A DNA stretch of 33,120 nt from an uncultured Cytophaga sp. (GTDB lineage: Bacteria > Bacteroidota > Bacteroidia > Cytophagales > Cytophagaceae): assembly GCF_937863595.1 (NCBI RefSeq), contig NZ_CALMGQ010000009.1:1-33120 (forward strand), in the 5' to 3' direction. Under the pieces are notes generated by a model, which was not told where the DNA came from, searched no databases, and worked only from the letters and a program-made list of their open reading frames with translations. This document shows, piece after piece, positions 1 to 8,251 of this stretch (position 1 is the first letter of the stretch; each line of letters starts with the position of its first letter). Both the position numbers and the translations under genes were made by a program.

Positions 1-1
1 T

Positions 2-106
2 AGTGCCTTACACCAAGAAATGCAAGGATATGTACGTGTATCTCCAGCAGGAAGCACTGTGCCATTATCTTTTACATTAGGTAAAAATACAACAGTCCTT
101 AAGTAA
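2..106 (+). CDS. nosZ: NosZ nitrous oxide reductase, C-terminal end (partial)
   Basis: Only the last 34 codons and the TAA stop are in the window; the frame enters from the left edge at base 2. The translated fragment begins SALHQEMQGYVRVSP. This matches the end of the NosZ cupredoxin domain, where the binuclear CuA site takes its ligands from a C-x3-C-x3-H-x2-M arrangement; the His and Met are visible here and the two cysteines lie just upstream of the window. NosZ is the periplasmic copper enzyme that reduces N2O to N2. The identification is strengthened by nosL, nosD, nosF and nosY following on the same strand. The clade cannot be read from this fragment; gene order suggests clade II. Confidence 0.85.
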   Translation, partial: SALHQEMQGYVRVSPAGSTVPLSFTLGKNTTVLK

Positions 107-119
107 CTATCATTTAATT

Positions 120-156
120 TAAGGGGTAGTTAATTTAGTTAACTACCCCTTATTTA
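120..156 (+). terminator. Strong hairpin between nosZ and nosL
   Basis: A perfect 14-bp stem (120-133 paired with 139-152) with a 5-nt loop lies 13 nt after the nosZ stop and is followed by a T-rich but interrupted tail. It looks like a rho-independent terminator. Only about 20 nt remain before the nosL start, too little for a normal promoter, so it more probably acts as a partial terminator or 3'-end stabiliser for nosZ mRNA with read-through into the accessory genes (inference). Confidence 0.75.
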
Positions 157-172
157 TAAATTTAAGTATCGT

Positions 173-1195
173 ATGAATACCTCCATTAGTAAAATATCAA
201 GAATACTTCTGTTCGTTACTGCTCTATTATTAATCGCAGCAATATTTCTTCCACTTTGGATGATTGAGCTCCAGGCTCCTCAATATCCTGAAGGCTTGGT
301 ATTGAAAATGTATACGTATGGACTAGCCGGACAGGTTGATATTATTAATGGTCTGAACCACTACATCGGAATGGGTACACTTCATTCAGAGAATTTTATT
401 GAATTCACAATATTGCCGTATATTATTGGCTTCTTTGCTTTGCTTGCATTTGTAAATACTTTTTGGGGGAATAAAAAAGTATTGTATATTTTATTTATAA
501 CATTTTTACTATTTGGTATTGTATCCATGATCGACTTCTGGAGATGGGAGTATGACTACGGACATAACTTAGATCCGCATGCAGCTATTGTTGTTCCTGG
601 TATGGCATATCAACCTCCATTAATCGGCTTTAAACAATTATTAAATTTTGGTGCGTATTCTATTCCAGATATCGGCGGCTGGTTTTTTGTCATTTCAGGA
701 TTGTTGCTATTATGTGCAATCTTGATTGAAAATAAAAAAATTAAAAAAATATTAAACTTGAATAGCGTAAATACCATTGCATTAATTACAATGATTTGCT
801 TAACAAGTATGTCATGTGATTATTCAAAACCTGTACCTATTCAATTAAATAAAGATGCATGTGATTATTGCAAGATGACAATTTCAGACAGTAAATTTTG
901 TTCCGAAATTATTACAGAAAAAGGTCGGTGTTATAAATTTGATGATGTGCATTGTATGGTTTCATACCATAAAGAAAATACAAACGTTAAATCACAATAT
1001 TTTTATGTCCATGATTTTAACGGAAATATGGAATTTATAAATCTTGCTAATAGCTTTTTAGTTGAGAGTAAATTTTTTAAAAGCCCTATGGGTGGTAATA
1101 CAGCTACAGTAAAGACAAAGGAGGACGCTGATAAATTGTTACAAACATATCCAGAATCGAAAATTGTCTCTTGGGATGAATTATTAATTCAGTAA
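173..1195 (+). CDS. nosL: Membrane domain fused to NosL copper chaperone
   Basis: This is a 340-aa protein with two parts. Residues 1-190 are a polytopic membrane domain with hydrophobic segments near 10-30, 78-97, 103-122 and 166-186. A further hydrophobic stretch at 197-214 runs into LTSMSC215, which resembles a lipobox but is internal. Residues 216-340 are a NosL domain with the metal-site pattern CDYCKM (Cys230, Cys233, Met235), a second Cys/Met pair at 261-262 and a GG at 307-308. NosL binds Cu(I) and is thought to deliver copper to NosZ; this domain should face the periplasm. ATG at 173 is the only good start. The stop is followed by the nosD ATG after one base. The N-terminal domain has no function I can name. 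Most characterised NosL proteins are free lipoproteins of about 170-190 aa, so this is a fusion form. Confidence 0.85.
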   Translation: MNTSISKISRILLFVTALLLIAAIFLPLWMIELQAPQYPEGLVLKMYTYGLAGQVDIINGLNHYIGMGTLHSENFIEFTILPYIIGFFALLAFVNTFWGNKKVLYILFITFLLFGIVSMIDFWRWEYDYGHNLDPHAAIVVPGMAYQPPLIGFKQLLNFGAYSIPDIGGWFFVISGLLLLCAILIENKKIKKILNLNSVNTIALITMICLTSMSCDYSKPVPIQLNKDACDYCKMTISDSKFCSEIITEKGRCYKFDDVHCMVSYHKENTNVKSQYFYVHDFNGNMEFINLANSFLVESKFFKSPMGGNTATVKTKEDADKLLQTYPESKIVSWDELLIQ

Positions 1196-1196
1196 A

Positions 1197-2432
1197 ATGA
1201 AATATAGTATAGGTATTATTTTCGTGTTTTTCTTAAGCCATTTTGTCTTTTCAAAGACGTTGACGGTGGGGTATGGGCAAAAAATAGTCCGCATACAAAA
1301 GGGAATAGCAACTTGTAATGCCGGTGATACATTAATCATTAAATCAGGGGTCTATAGAGAAGGTAATATTTTAGTCGACAAGCCACTGTATATTTTAGGG
1401 GAAAATTATCCCATTCTTGATGGGGTATTCAAGGACGAAGTAATCTCTGTAAAGTCTGCTTATGTAACAATTGATGGTTTACATATTAAAAATTCTCGCC
1501 AGAAAACATTGGATGATCCAGCGGGTATTAAGCTATATGAATCTAATTATGTGAATATCATAAATAATAAATTCACAGATAATTTTTTTGCGGTTTATCT
1601 TCAATATAGTTCACATTGTTTGGTTAAAAATAATACCATAGTAGCGCATGCCATTGGAGAAACCAGCTCAGGAAACGGTATACATTGTTGGTATAGTGAT
1701 AGCTTATTAATTATTGCAAATACCATTACTGGACATAGAGATGGTATCTATTTGGAGTTCGTTACGGGTTCTTTGGTTTGGAGAAATATTTCTCAAGATA
1801 ATGTACGCTATGGTTTACACTTTATGTTTTCACATAGCGATTCCTACATCACAAATGTTTTTAAAAATAATGGAGCAGGTGTAGCAGTTATGTTTTCTAA
1901 AAATGTAAAAATGGTTAATAATAAATTTGAACAGAACTGGGGAGATGCTTCCTATGGATTGTTATTAAAAGAAATTTCAGATTGTTATTTAGCAGGAAAC
2001 AAATTTTTTAAAAATACGACTGCAGTATTAATGGACGGAACGAATCGGATTGAAGCAGAAAATAACGTATTTCAAAATAATGGTTGGGCATTGCGTTTGC
2101 AATCCAATTGCACTGGAAATGTATTGCGTTACAATAATTTTTTAGGAAATACTTTTGATATTAGTACCAGTGGTAGTTTGGTATCAAACACTTTTGATAG
2201 CAACTATTGGGATAAATATGAGGGCTATGATTTAAATAAAGATAATATTGGAGATATTCCATATCATCCCTTAAGTATGTATTCTATTATTGTTCAAAAG
2301 ATACCTTCAGCGATGTTATTATTTAGAAGCTTTATTGTGTCCTTGCTTGATAAGTCTGAAAAGGTTATGCCTAGCTTAACGCCTGATAATTTTGTTGATT
2401 TAAATCCCTTAATGCATTCATTAAAGTTATGA
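1197..2432 (+). CDS. nosD: NosD periplasmic beta-helix maturation protein
   Basis: A 411-aa exported protein with an N-terminal signal peptide (hydrophobic residues about 5-19). It contains many irregular repeats rich in N-N and G, of the kind N-x-I-x-x-N-x-F, across residues 60-330. These are the rungs of a right-handed parallel beta-helix (NosD/CASH family). NosD works with the NosF-NosY ABC transporter in assembling the copper-sulfur centre CuZ of NosZ in the periplasm. The length is normal for the family. It starts one base after nosL and its last codons overlap nosF by 4 nt (ATGA), indicating translational coupling. The last 80 residues leave the repeat pattern and include a hydrophobic stretch near 360-380. 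Confidence 0.9.
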   Translation: MKYSIGIIFVFFLSHFVFSKTLTVGYGQKIVRIQKGIATCNAGDTLIIKSGVYREGNILVDKPLYILGENYPILDGVFKDEVISVKSAYVTIDGLHIKNSRQKTLDDPAGIKLYESNYVNIINNKFTDNFFAVYLQYSSHCLVKNNTIVAHAIGETSSGNGIHCWYSDSLLIIANTITGHRDGIYLEFVTGSLVWRNISQDNVRYGLHFMFSHSDSYITNVFKNNGAGVAVMFSKNVKMVNNKFEQNWGDASYGLLLKEISDCYLAGNKFFKNTTAVLMDGTNRIEAENNVFQNNGWALRLQSNCTGNVLRYNNFLGNTFDISTSGSLVSNTFDSNYWDKYEGYDLNKDNIGDIPYHPLSMYSIIVQKIPSAMLLFRSFIVSLLDKSEKVMPSLTPDNFVDLNPLMHSLKL

Positions 2433-3130
2433 TAGAAATTAATACTGTTTCTAAAAAATTTGGAAAGCTTCAAGTGCTAAATCAAGTAAATTTGAATTTA
2501 GAAAAAGGAGAATGTGTTGCTTTAATTGGCCCGAATGGCTGTGGTAAAACAACTCTTATTAAAAGCATATTGGGTATGGTATTGCCAGATTCTGGTACAA
2601 TTGCGATTGGTGGCAAATCTATTTCGAATGATTTTTTATATAGAGAAAAAATAGGATACATGCCACAGATAGGTAAGTATCCCGTAAATATGACAATTAA
2701 TCAGATTATACTCATGATTAAAAGTATTCGTAATACAAATCAACCCTTGGATGAAGAGTTATACGTTGATTTTGAAATTGACAAATTGAAAAATAAAAAA
2801 ATGGGTACTTTAAGCGGAGGTACAACCCAAAAGGTTAGTGCAACGCTTGCATTTTTATTTAATCCCGATGTATTAATATTGGATGAACCCACAGCAGGAC
2901 TGGATCCACTTGCTGCGGAAATTTTAAAACAAAAAATTCTCAAAGAAAAAGAAAAAGGGAAGCTTATTATCATTACTTCGCATTTGTTAAGTGAATTGGA
3001 TGAGCTTGTAGATCATATTGTATTTATGCAAGAAGGTAAACTCATGTTTCACAAATCTGTAGATGATTTGAAAAATGAGACGGGTACAGACAAAACCTCT
3101 AAAGCGATCATTCATATTTTAAAAAACTAA
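2429..3130 (+). CDS. nosF: NosF ABC transporter ATPase
   Basis: A complete 233-aa ABC ATPase. Walker A is GPNGCGKTT (34-42), the Q-loop glutamine is Gln80, the signature is LSGGT at 128-132 followed by TQ, Walker B is LILDEP (149-154) and the H-loop histidine is His185. The signature with Thr in place of Gln is usual for NosF. It drives the NosFY transporter, which acts with NosD and is believed to supply a sulfur species for the CuZ cluster of NosZ. The start overlaps nosD by 4 nt and the stop is 5 nt before nosY. Confidence 0.92.
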   Translation: MIEINTVSKKFGKLQVLNQVNLNLEKGECVALIGPNGCGKTTLIKSILGMVLPDSGTIAIGGKSISNDFLYREKIGYMPQIGKYPVNMTINQIILMIKSIRNTNQPLDEELYVDFEIDKLKNKKMGTLSGGTTQKVSATLAFLFNPDVLILDEPTAGLDPLAAEILKQKILKEKEKGKLIIITSHLLSELDELVDHIVFMQEGKLMFHKSVDDLKNETGTDKTSKAIIHILKN

Positions 3131-3135
3131 ATCAA

Positions 3136-3903
3136 ATGAATCGGATTTTAAAATATGTATTTCTAGACATCTTTCAGAATAAGATTGTAATTCTCTATAC
3201 TTTAATTCTTGCCTTGTTTGCATGGAGTACCTTAAGTTTAGAAGACAATAATTCTAAAGGCTTGTTGACCTTATTAAACATCATATTGTTGGCGGTACCC
3301 TTAGTTTCTATTTTATTTTCTACGATTTATGTATACAACAGCAATGAGTTTATTGAACTATTGGTAAGTCATCCCTTGAAAAGAAGTAAGATATGGATTA
3401 GTCTTTTTCTGGGACTTTCATTGAGTTTGATTTTTGCTTTTGTTATTGGTGCAGGCATACCCATTTTGCTATTCTCTGAATGGGATAAAGCATATATGAT
3501 GATACTGGTAGGGATGTTTATTACCGTAATATTTGTTGCTATTGCATTTCTAAGCACCATTATAACGAGAGATAAAGCAAAAGGTATTGGCATATCCATT
3601 TTACTGTGGTTGTACTTCTCCTTGTTATTTGATGGCTTGGTATTATTTCTATTATTTCAATTTGCTGATTATCCAATTGAAAAATATATGGTTGTATTGA
3701 CTTCATTAAATCCAATTGATTTGTCTAGAGTATTAATATTACTTGAATTGGATGTTTCAGCAATGATGGGGTATACCGGCGCTATCTTTAAACTTTATTT
3801 TGGAAGTAATGGTGGCCTGATTGTTTCATTCTTACTCTTATTTTCTTGGATAGCATTGCCGTTTGGATTGTCATTAATAAAGTTCAGAAAAAAAGATTTA
3901 TAA
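3136..3903 (+). CDS. nosY: NosY ABC transporter permease
   Basis: A 255-aa integral membrane protein with about six hydrophobic segments (around residues 15-30, 40-66, 88-112, 118-142, 150-178 and 228-248), the pattern of the NosY/ABC-2 permease family. It is the membrane partner of NosF. The motif LVSHPLKRSKIW near residues 75-86, on a cytoplasmic loop, is like the coupling region of ABC-2 permeases. It starts 5 nt after nosF and ends the nos cluster. No clear terminator follows; the next gene starts 80 nt later. Confidence 0.88.
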   Translation: MNRILKYVFLDIFQNKIVILYTLILALFAWSTLSLEDNNSKGLLTLLNIILLAVPLVSILFSTIYVYNSNEFIELLVSHPLKRSKIWISLFLGLSLSLIFAFVIGAGIPILLFSEWDKAYMMILVGMFITVIFVAIAFLSTIITRDKAKGIGISILLWLYFSLLFDGLVLFLLFQFADYPIEKYMVVLTSLNPIDLSRVLILLELDVSAMMGYTGAIFKLYFGSNGGLIVSFLLLFSWIALPFGLSLIKFRKKDL

Positions 3904-3983
3904 TATATTTAAACAAGCGATTCTTGCGTTTAATTTCAAGACAATGCTATTGATTTAACGTGTTCAATAAATTCAATTCGATT

Positions 3984-5753
3984 ATGACAAAAAATGAAAT
4001 ACATACATTCCATATTCCAGTAATGGGAATTGGATACACCATAGATTCTCCTGTTAAAGTTGCGCGTTACGGTATATCATCGGTAGTTTCAATCATAGAA
4101 GATCATGTCATTGAAAGACTTCGAGAGTATTACACTCAATTTATAGGCCAAACGTATGTTGAAATTAAAACCAATGAAGTTGATTATAGAGCGCGACGTA
4201 TTACTTCGTATTTGAATATATTAGATACGATTGTAAGTAGACAATTTGATGAAATTAAATCTCAATCGTTTAGTGGAGATTCTGATATTGTTAAATATTT
4301 TGAAATGTTGCCCGACAGTAGTCCGTTAAAAGCCCTTTATGTTGAAATGGATGCGCTTGATGGAGAAGATAAATTTAAATTACAAGAAGTGTTGCGCACT
4401 AGAATGGCCAAAGGTTGCATTGATGTGAACATCATGACCAAGCTTGATAGGGTTAATTATGATGCTAAAAATGAAGCTATGGCTCCTGAATTCAATGATG
4501 CAATGGCTGCATTAAGGGGCTTTGCGAACAGTACGGTAGAAGCATCTGTTATTTTTTCTGCAGGTATGAATCCACGGTTGTATACCTATTGTGAAAATTT
4601 CCGTGATTTCTATCCATCTAATAATATGCGCAAGAAAATTGTTATTAAAGTAAGTGATTATAGATCTGCTTTAGTTCAAGGGAAAATATTTGCAAAGAAA
4701 GGATTGTGGGTTTCTGAATTCAGAATTGAATCTGGTTTGAATTGTGGTGGGCATGCTTTTGCTACAGATGGTTTATTGATGGGACCTATATTGGAACAAT
4801 TCAAAAACAATCGTGAAAGTTTGTATGTAGAATTAATTGATATTTATAAAAAAGCTTTATCAGAAAAAGGGGAAGAATTAAACGACTTTATTCCGTCTAT
4901 AAAAATTTCTGTTCAAGGTGGTGTTGGTACAAATCAAGAACAAGAATTATTACTTGATTATTATAACGTTGATAGCGTTGGTTGGGGAAGTCCATTCTTA
5001 TTAGTTCCGGAAGCTACGGATGTAGATCAAGAAACCTTGTCTTTATTAGAGCATGCAAAAAAAGAAGATTATTATTTGAGTAATGCATCACCATTAGGTG
5101 TTCCTTTTAATAATGTTCGAAATACAAGTTCCGACAAACAACGTAAAAAAAGGATTGAAGATGGTAAGTCTGGTAGTCCGTGTTACTTAAAGTTCTTATC
5201 TTTTAATACAGAGTTTACAGAAAAACCTATATGTACAGCTTCGTTAAAATATCAAGGATTGAAGATTGCACAGTTGCAAGGAAGTGATTTAAAAGAAGAA
5301 GATAAAAAATCAGAGATAGATAGAATTCAAGAATTGGACTGTTTGTGCAGCGGATTAGGCGTGTCAACACTACTTGTGAAAAAGGAAAAGCCTATGTATA
5401 AATTAAGTGCTGTAACAATTTGTCCAGGGCCTAATCTTGCATACTTCTCGGGTGTGTTTACGTTGAAAGAAATGGTCGGACATATTTATGGTAGAAATAA
5501 TTTATTGAATGATTTACCTCGACCACATGTTTTTATCAATGAATTGAATATCTATGTGGATTATTTGAAAAATGAAATTAATAAATGCAAACTGAATTTT
5601 ACAGCGAAACAAATCACCTATTTCAATACATTTAAAAATAATCTTTGTTTAGGAATTGATTATTATGCTGGATTAAAAGTTTCGTTAGATTCAAAATTAA
5701 CAGATTGGTTAGAAGCTGCAAAGTTGGAATTGAATAACATACAATTAGCATAG
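3984..5753 (+). CDS. Nitronate monooxygenase-like TIM-barrel protein with Cys-rich C-terminal region
   Basis: A 589-aa protein counted from the ATG at 3984; the frame can be extended to a GTG at 3960 but the ATG is preferred. The N-terminus (IPVMGIGYTIDSPVKVA) resembles the first strand of FMN-binding TIM barrels. NCGGH (253-257) recalls the GGH motif of nitronate monooxygenases, and VQGGVGT (310-316) followed by DSVGWGSPFL fits the FMN phosphate-binding strands. That suggests a flavin-dependent oxidoreductase of the NMO/IMPDH superfamily (inference). Residues 400-480 carry five cysteines (400, 417, 453, 455, 480), including CLC, which could bind an iron-sulfur cluster or zinc. There is no signal peptide, so it is cytoplasmic. 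It follows nosY on the same strand, but a link to N2O metabolism is not shown. Substrate unknown. Confidence 0.5.
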   Translation: MTKNEIHTFHIPVMGIGYTIDSPVKVARYGISSVVSIIEDHVIERLREYYTQFIGQTYVEIKTNEVDYRARRITSYLNILDTIVSRQFDEIKSQSFSGDSDIVKYFEMLPDSSPLKALYVEMDALDGEDKFKLQEVLRTRMAKGCIDVNIMTKLDRVNYDAKNEAMAPEFNDAMAALRGFANSTVEASVIFSAGMNPRLYTYCENFRDFYPSNNMRKKIVIKVSDYRSALVQGKIFAKKGLWVSEFRIESGLNCGGHAFATDGLLMGPILEQFKNNRESLYVELIDIYKKALSEKGEELNDFIPSIKISVQGGVGTNQEQELLLDYYNVDSVGWGSPFLLVPEATDVDQETLSLLEHAKKEDYYLSNASPLGVPFNNVRNTSSDKQRKKRIEDGKSGSPCYLKFLSFNTEFTEKPICTASLKYQGLKIAQLQGSDLKEEDKKSEIDRIQELDCLCSGLGVSTLLVKKEKPMYKLSAVTICPGPNLAYFSGVFTLKEMVGHIYGRNNLLNDLPRPHVFINELNIYVDYLKNEINKCKLNFTAKQITYFNTFKNNLCLGIDYYAGLKVSLDSKLTDWLEAAKLELNNIQLA

Positions 5754-5831
5754 TTTATCGTGCAATGTGTATGATGACTCATTCTAAGATTAAGCGATAT
5801 CCAATTATAAAATAAAAATACCATCCAATGC

Positions 5832-5866
5832 AAAAGGATAGCTCTTTCGGGCTATCCTTTTTACTT
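5832..5866 (+). terminator. Rho-independent terminator after the NMO-like gene
   Basis: An 11-bp stem (5832-5842 with 5851-5861) and an 8-nt loop, followed by a short T run. The A run on the other side means it could also serve the minus-strand peptide gene (5910-6056) that ends about 45 nt away, as a bidirectional terminator. Confidence 0.85.
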
Positions 5867-5909
5867 TAACTAAACTGAATCGGGGAAACTACTATTATTA
5901 ATCAATCTA

Positions 5910-6056
5910 TTAATTTGAATAAGATGGGTCTGTGTGAGAGCGATGATGTTTTGCTTTAGGTTTTTTGTATTTATGACCTTGTGATGAAATTGCTGCTGAT
6001 GCGCTAAATGCAATTAGTGTAAATACGATGGTACATAATGCGATTATTTTTTTCAT
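5910..6056 (-). CDS. Small exported basic, His-rich peptide (48 aa)
   Basis: A short reading frame of 48 codons starts with MKKIIALCTIVFTLIAFSAS, a textbook signal peptide with likely cleavage after ASA (residues 20-22). The mature part is about 26 residues, rich in Lys and His (KKPKAKHH) and ending in a neutral tail. Such small exported basic peptides are common and poorly studied in Bacteroidota; the His/Lys stretch could bind metal, nucleic acid or the cell surface (inference). It is alone on the minus strand between two terminators/genes, so it has its own promoter; a weak -7 candidate, TATACTTG on the minus strand, lies at 6099-6106. The signal peptide in frame with a start and stop makes chance unlikely, but it is short. 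Confidence 0.6.
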   Translation of the reverse strand: MKKIIALCTIVFTLIAFSASAAISSQGHKYKKPKAKHHRSHTDPSYSN

Positions 6057-6171
6057 AGTGGTACTTATTTAATAAAGATTCACATATATATTACAATACA
6101 AGTATACAATAGGATTCTGTAGACATTTTGGTTGAATTCTGTAGTAAATTTGATTTTAGGTATAATTGCCT

Positions 6172-8148
6172 TTAGCTACTAAATTCTTTTCTTAATTCTT
6201 TTCGTAGAATTTTATTAGATGCTGTTCTTGGTAAGCAATTCTTATAATAAATGTTGCTGATTTTGAAAAGCGGATTCAGTTCTGTCTGTATCATTTTCTG
6301 AAGTTCTTTTTTAAGAACGGCTTCATCTGCCAGTTTATTGGAAAGTTGTATTACGAGTACAAGTTTCTCTGGACCGCCAGTTTTATCTTGTGAGGCAATA
6401 GCTGCACATTCATATATATCCGGATGAAGATTGATTACCGTTTCAATTTCGATGGAACTTATTTTGATGCCTCCCAAATTCATTGTGTCATCTGTTCTTC
6501 CAATACTTTTATAATATAGAATATTGCCATATTTATGAAGGTGGAAACCATCTCCATGTTTTCTTAAGATTGGATAGTCCGTTATTTCAGGAAGGTTTGA
6601 ATAATATTCTTCGTAATGACTTTTATTTAGCAATGTTTGTGACAAGCCCATCGCAGGGGGAATGATAAATACTTCTCCAGTGCCCACTTCGCTTAGTGCT
6701 GTATATTGGTCTGTAACAAGAATGAATTCTGTGCCTGGTGTAGCCGTATTAAAGTAGGATACTGCATTGGGTAGTTCTACCACACTGCTAATATATGCAC
6801 CACCAATTTCAGTGCCTCCACAGTATTCAATAATTGGCGCTTTGAAATCATTCATGTAACTTAGGTACACGTAATCTTCTTGATCCGATGGTTCTCCGGT
6901 AGAGCTAAATACACGAATATTCCAATCTTTAATTTTTCCGAAATCTTGATTTCTCCAACTCTTAACAACTGAGGGTATTGTTCCTAATACAGTAACCTTG
7001 GTTTGAATTGTGAAGTCTATAAATCCTTTTTTGGAATATGCACCATTGTAAATGGCTATACTCGCTTTGTTTAATAAACTTGCAAAGATTAACCATGGGG
7101 CCATCATCCAGCCCATTCCACTGGTCCACGTTACAACATCACCTTCATGTATGTCTTGTAGTAATGCACCGTCTGCGGCACATTTAATTGGCGTAGTAGC
7201 TTTCCACGGAATTGCTTTGGGCTCTTTGGTTGTTCCAGAAGAAAATAAAATAGATATATTGTCACAACTTGAATGGTAATAGGATTTCGTTACTTCGGAT
7301 GATGTAGAATATAATTCATGAATTAAAAAATCATTTTTATTATTTCGAATCTTTTCAGCATGTTGTATCTGAGAATCAATAAGTATAATGGATGCGGGAT
7401 TCGCATCTAGTACTTTTGATAACACGTCTATGTTTTTGTCTGCATAGATATATTGATCCGTGGTTACAATTGCATTGGCATGAATGATTTCCATACGCTT
7501 TTTTAATTCTATTGAAGAGAAACTATCTGCAACCAAAACAGGTTCAGCACCAATATATATTAATGCTAAATAACATATTATGGCATCAATGCTGAATGGG
7601 GTATACAGAATAATTCGATCCTGTGCCTTAAATCCTTTCTCTTTTAAACCTGTCGCAAGACTTTGTATGCGCTTGGTTAAATCGGTATACGTTACTGTTT
7701 CAATTACGGTTGATTGCTCACTTTTAAAGTAAATTGCTATTTGATTGGGATCTGCCGCTAAGCAGCTTTCAACAATATTGAAGCGGGCATTTTTAAGCCA
7801 TATACAGTCATCTGGATTGGGGGCAATTTCTAAAACGGATGTATAAGGAGTTGTAAACTTTAAGGGGATGTCTTTAATAATGCGTTCCCAAAATAAATTT
7901 TTGTGTTGGATAGACCATGTGTAAAATTCTGTATAGGACATATTCATTTCTTCCATCCATTTTTTTAGATTAGATGGAATTGGGTATTGTTCGGGTACCC
8001 AAATAATAGGAACGGCTCCGTCAGAATACATACTTTTGAAAAACGAATAAATCTCTTCAAAAGTAGCATCAGAATGATTCTTCAAAAAAACATTCCACAG
8101 ATTTGTTTTCGATATGTTTTCAGAGGGCATATATCTTTCATTTTTCAT
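6172..8148 (-). CDS. AMP-forming acyl-CoA synthetase, AAE17/AAE18-like
   Basis: A 658-aa adenylate-forming ligase. The P-loop-like motif LFSSGTTKEPKAIPW (301-315), the GGTEIGG motif (444-450), GRTDDTMNLGGIKISS near 548-563 and the catalytic lysine Lys646 in RTASNKILR are all present. The N-terminal cap (residues 30-110) and the motif set resemble acetyl-CoA/acetoacetyl-CoA synthetases and, most closely from memory, the plant peroxisomal acyl-activating enzymes 17/18, including the TLLN-HY-YY stretch. It should convert a carboxylic acid plus ATP and CoA to acyl-CoA and AMP. The substrate cannot be read; a short or branched acid or acetoacetate are possible. Other frequent annotations would be acetate-CoA ligase or acetoacetate-CoA ligase. 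It is transcribed alone, divergently from the DUF1573 gene. Complete, with no missing key residue. Confidence 0.8.
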   Translation of the reverse strand: MKNERYMPSENISKTNLWNVFLKNHSDATFEEIYSFFKSMYSDGAVPIIWVPEQYPIPSNLKKWMEEMNMSYTEFYTWSIQHKNLFWERIIKDIPLKFTTPYTSVLEIAPNPDDCIWLKNARFNIVESCLAADPNQIAIYFKSEQSTVIETVTYTDLTKRIQSLATGLKEKGFKAQDRIILYTPFSIDAIICYLALIYIGAEPVLVADSFSSIELKKRMEIIHANAIVTTDQYIYADKNIDVLSKVLDANPASIILIDSQIQHAEKIRNNKNDFLIHELYSTSSEVTKSYYHSSCDNISILFSSGTTKEPKAIPWKATTPIKCAADGALLQDIHEGDVVTWTSGMGWMMAPWLIFASLLNKASIAIYNGAYSKKGFIDFTIQTKVTVLGTIPSVVKSWRNQDFGKIKDWNIRVFSSTGEPSDQEDYVYLSYMNDFKAPIIEYCGGTEIGGAYISSVVELPNAVSYFNTATPGTEFILVTDQYTALSEVGTGEVFIIPPAMGLSQTLLNKSHYEEYYSNLPEITDYPILRKHGDGFHLHKYGNILYYKSIGRTDDTMNLGGIKISSIEIETVINLHPDIYECAAIASQDKTGGPEKLVLVIQLSNKLADEAVLKKELQKMIQTELNPLFKISNIYYKNCLPRTASNKILRKELRKEFSS

Positions 8149-8202
8149 ATATGTAGTACGTACAAGTTAATAAAGAGATTGTGAAACCAAAGAAAGTATC
8201 AA

Positions 8203-8231
8203 TTTGTTATTATGGCACAATACTTGCTTTG
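8203..8231 (+). promoter_or_regulatory. Possible Bacteroidota promoter for the DUF1573 gene
   Basis: TTTG (8203-8206), a 17-nt spacer, then TTGCTTTG (8224-8231), one mismatch from TAnnTTTG. It lies about 20 nt before the ATG at 8252 and inside the longer TTG-started version of the reading frame, which argues for the shorter protein. Confidence 0.3.
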
Positions 8232-8251
8232 TTTTATGTAATTGTGAAATA

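Noticed and set aside
3904..3983. Terminator after nosY
   Set aside because: Only an imperfect short stem (AAGCGATTCTT) is present, without a T run; not enough to call.
6114..6144. 9-bp direct repeat ATTCTGTAG 22 bp apart
   Set aside because: Could be a regulator site, but two short AT-rich copies in a non-coding gap are expected by chance.
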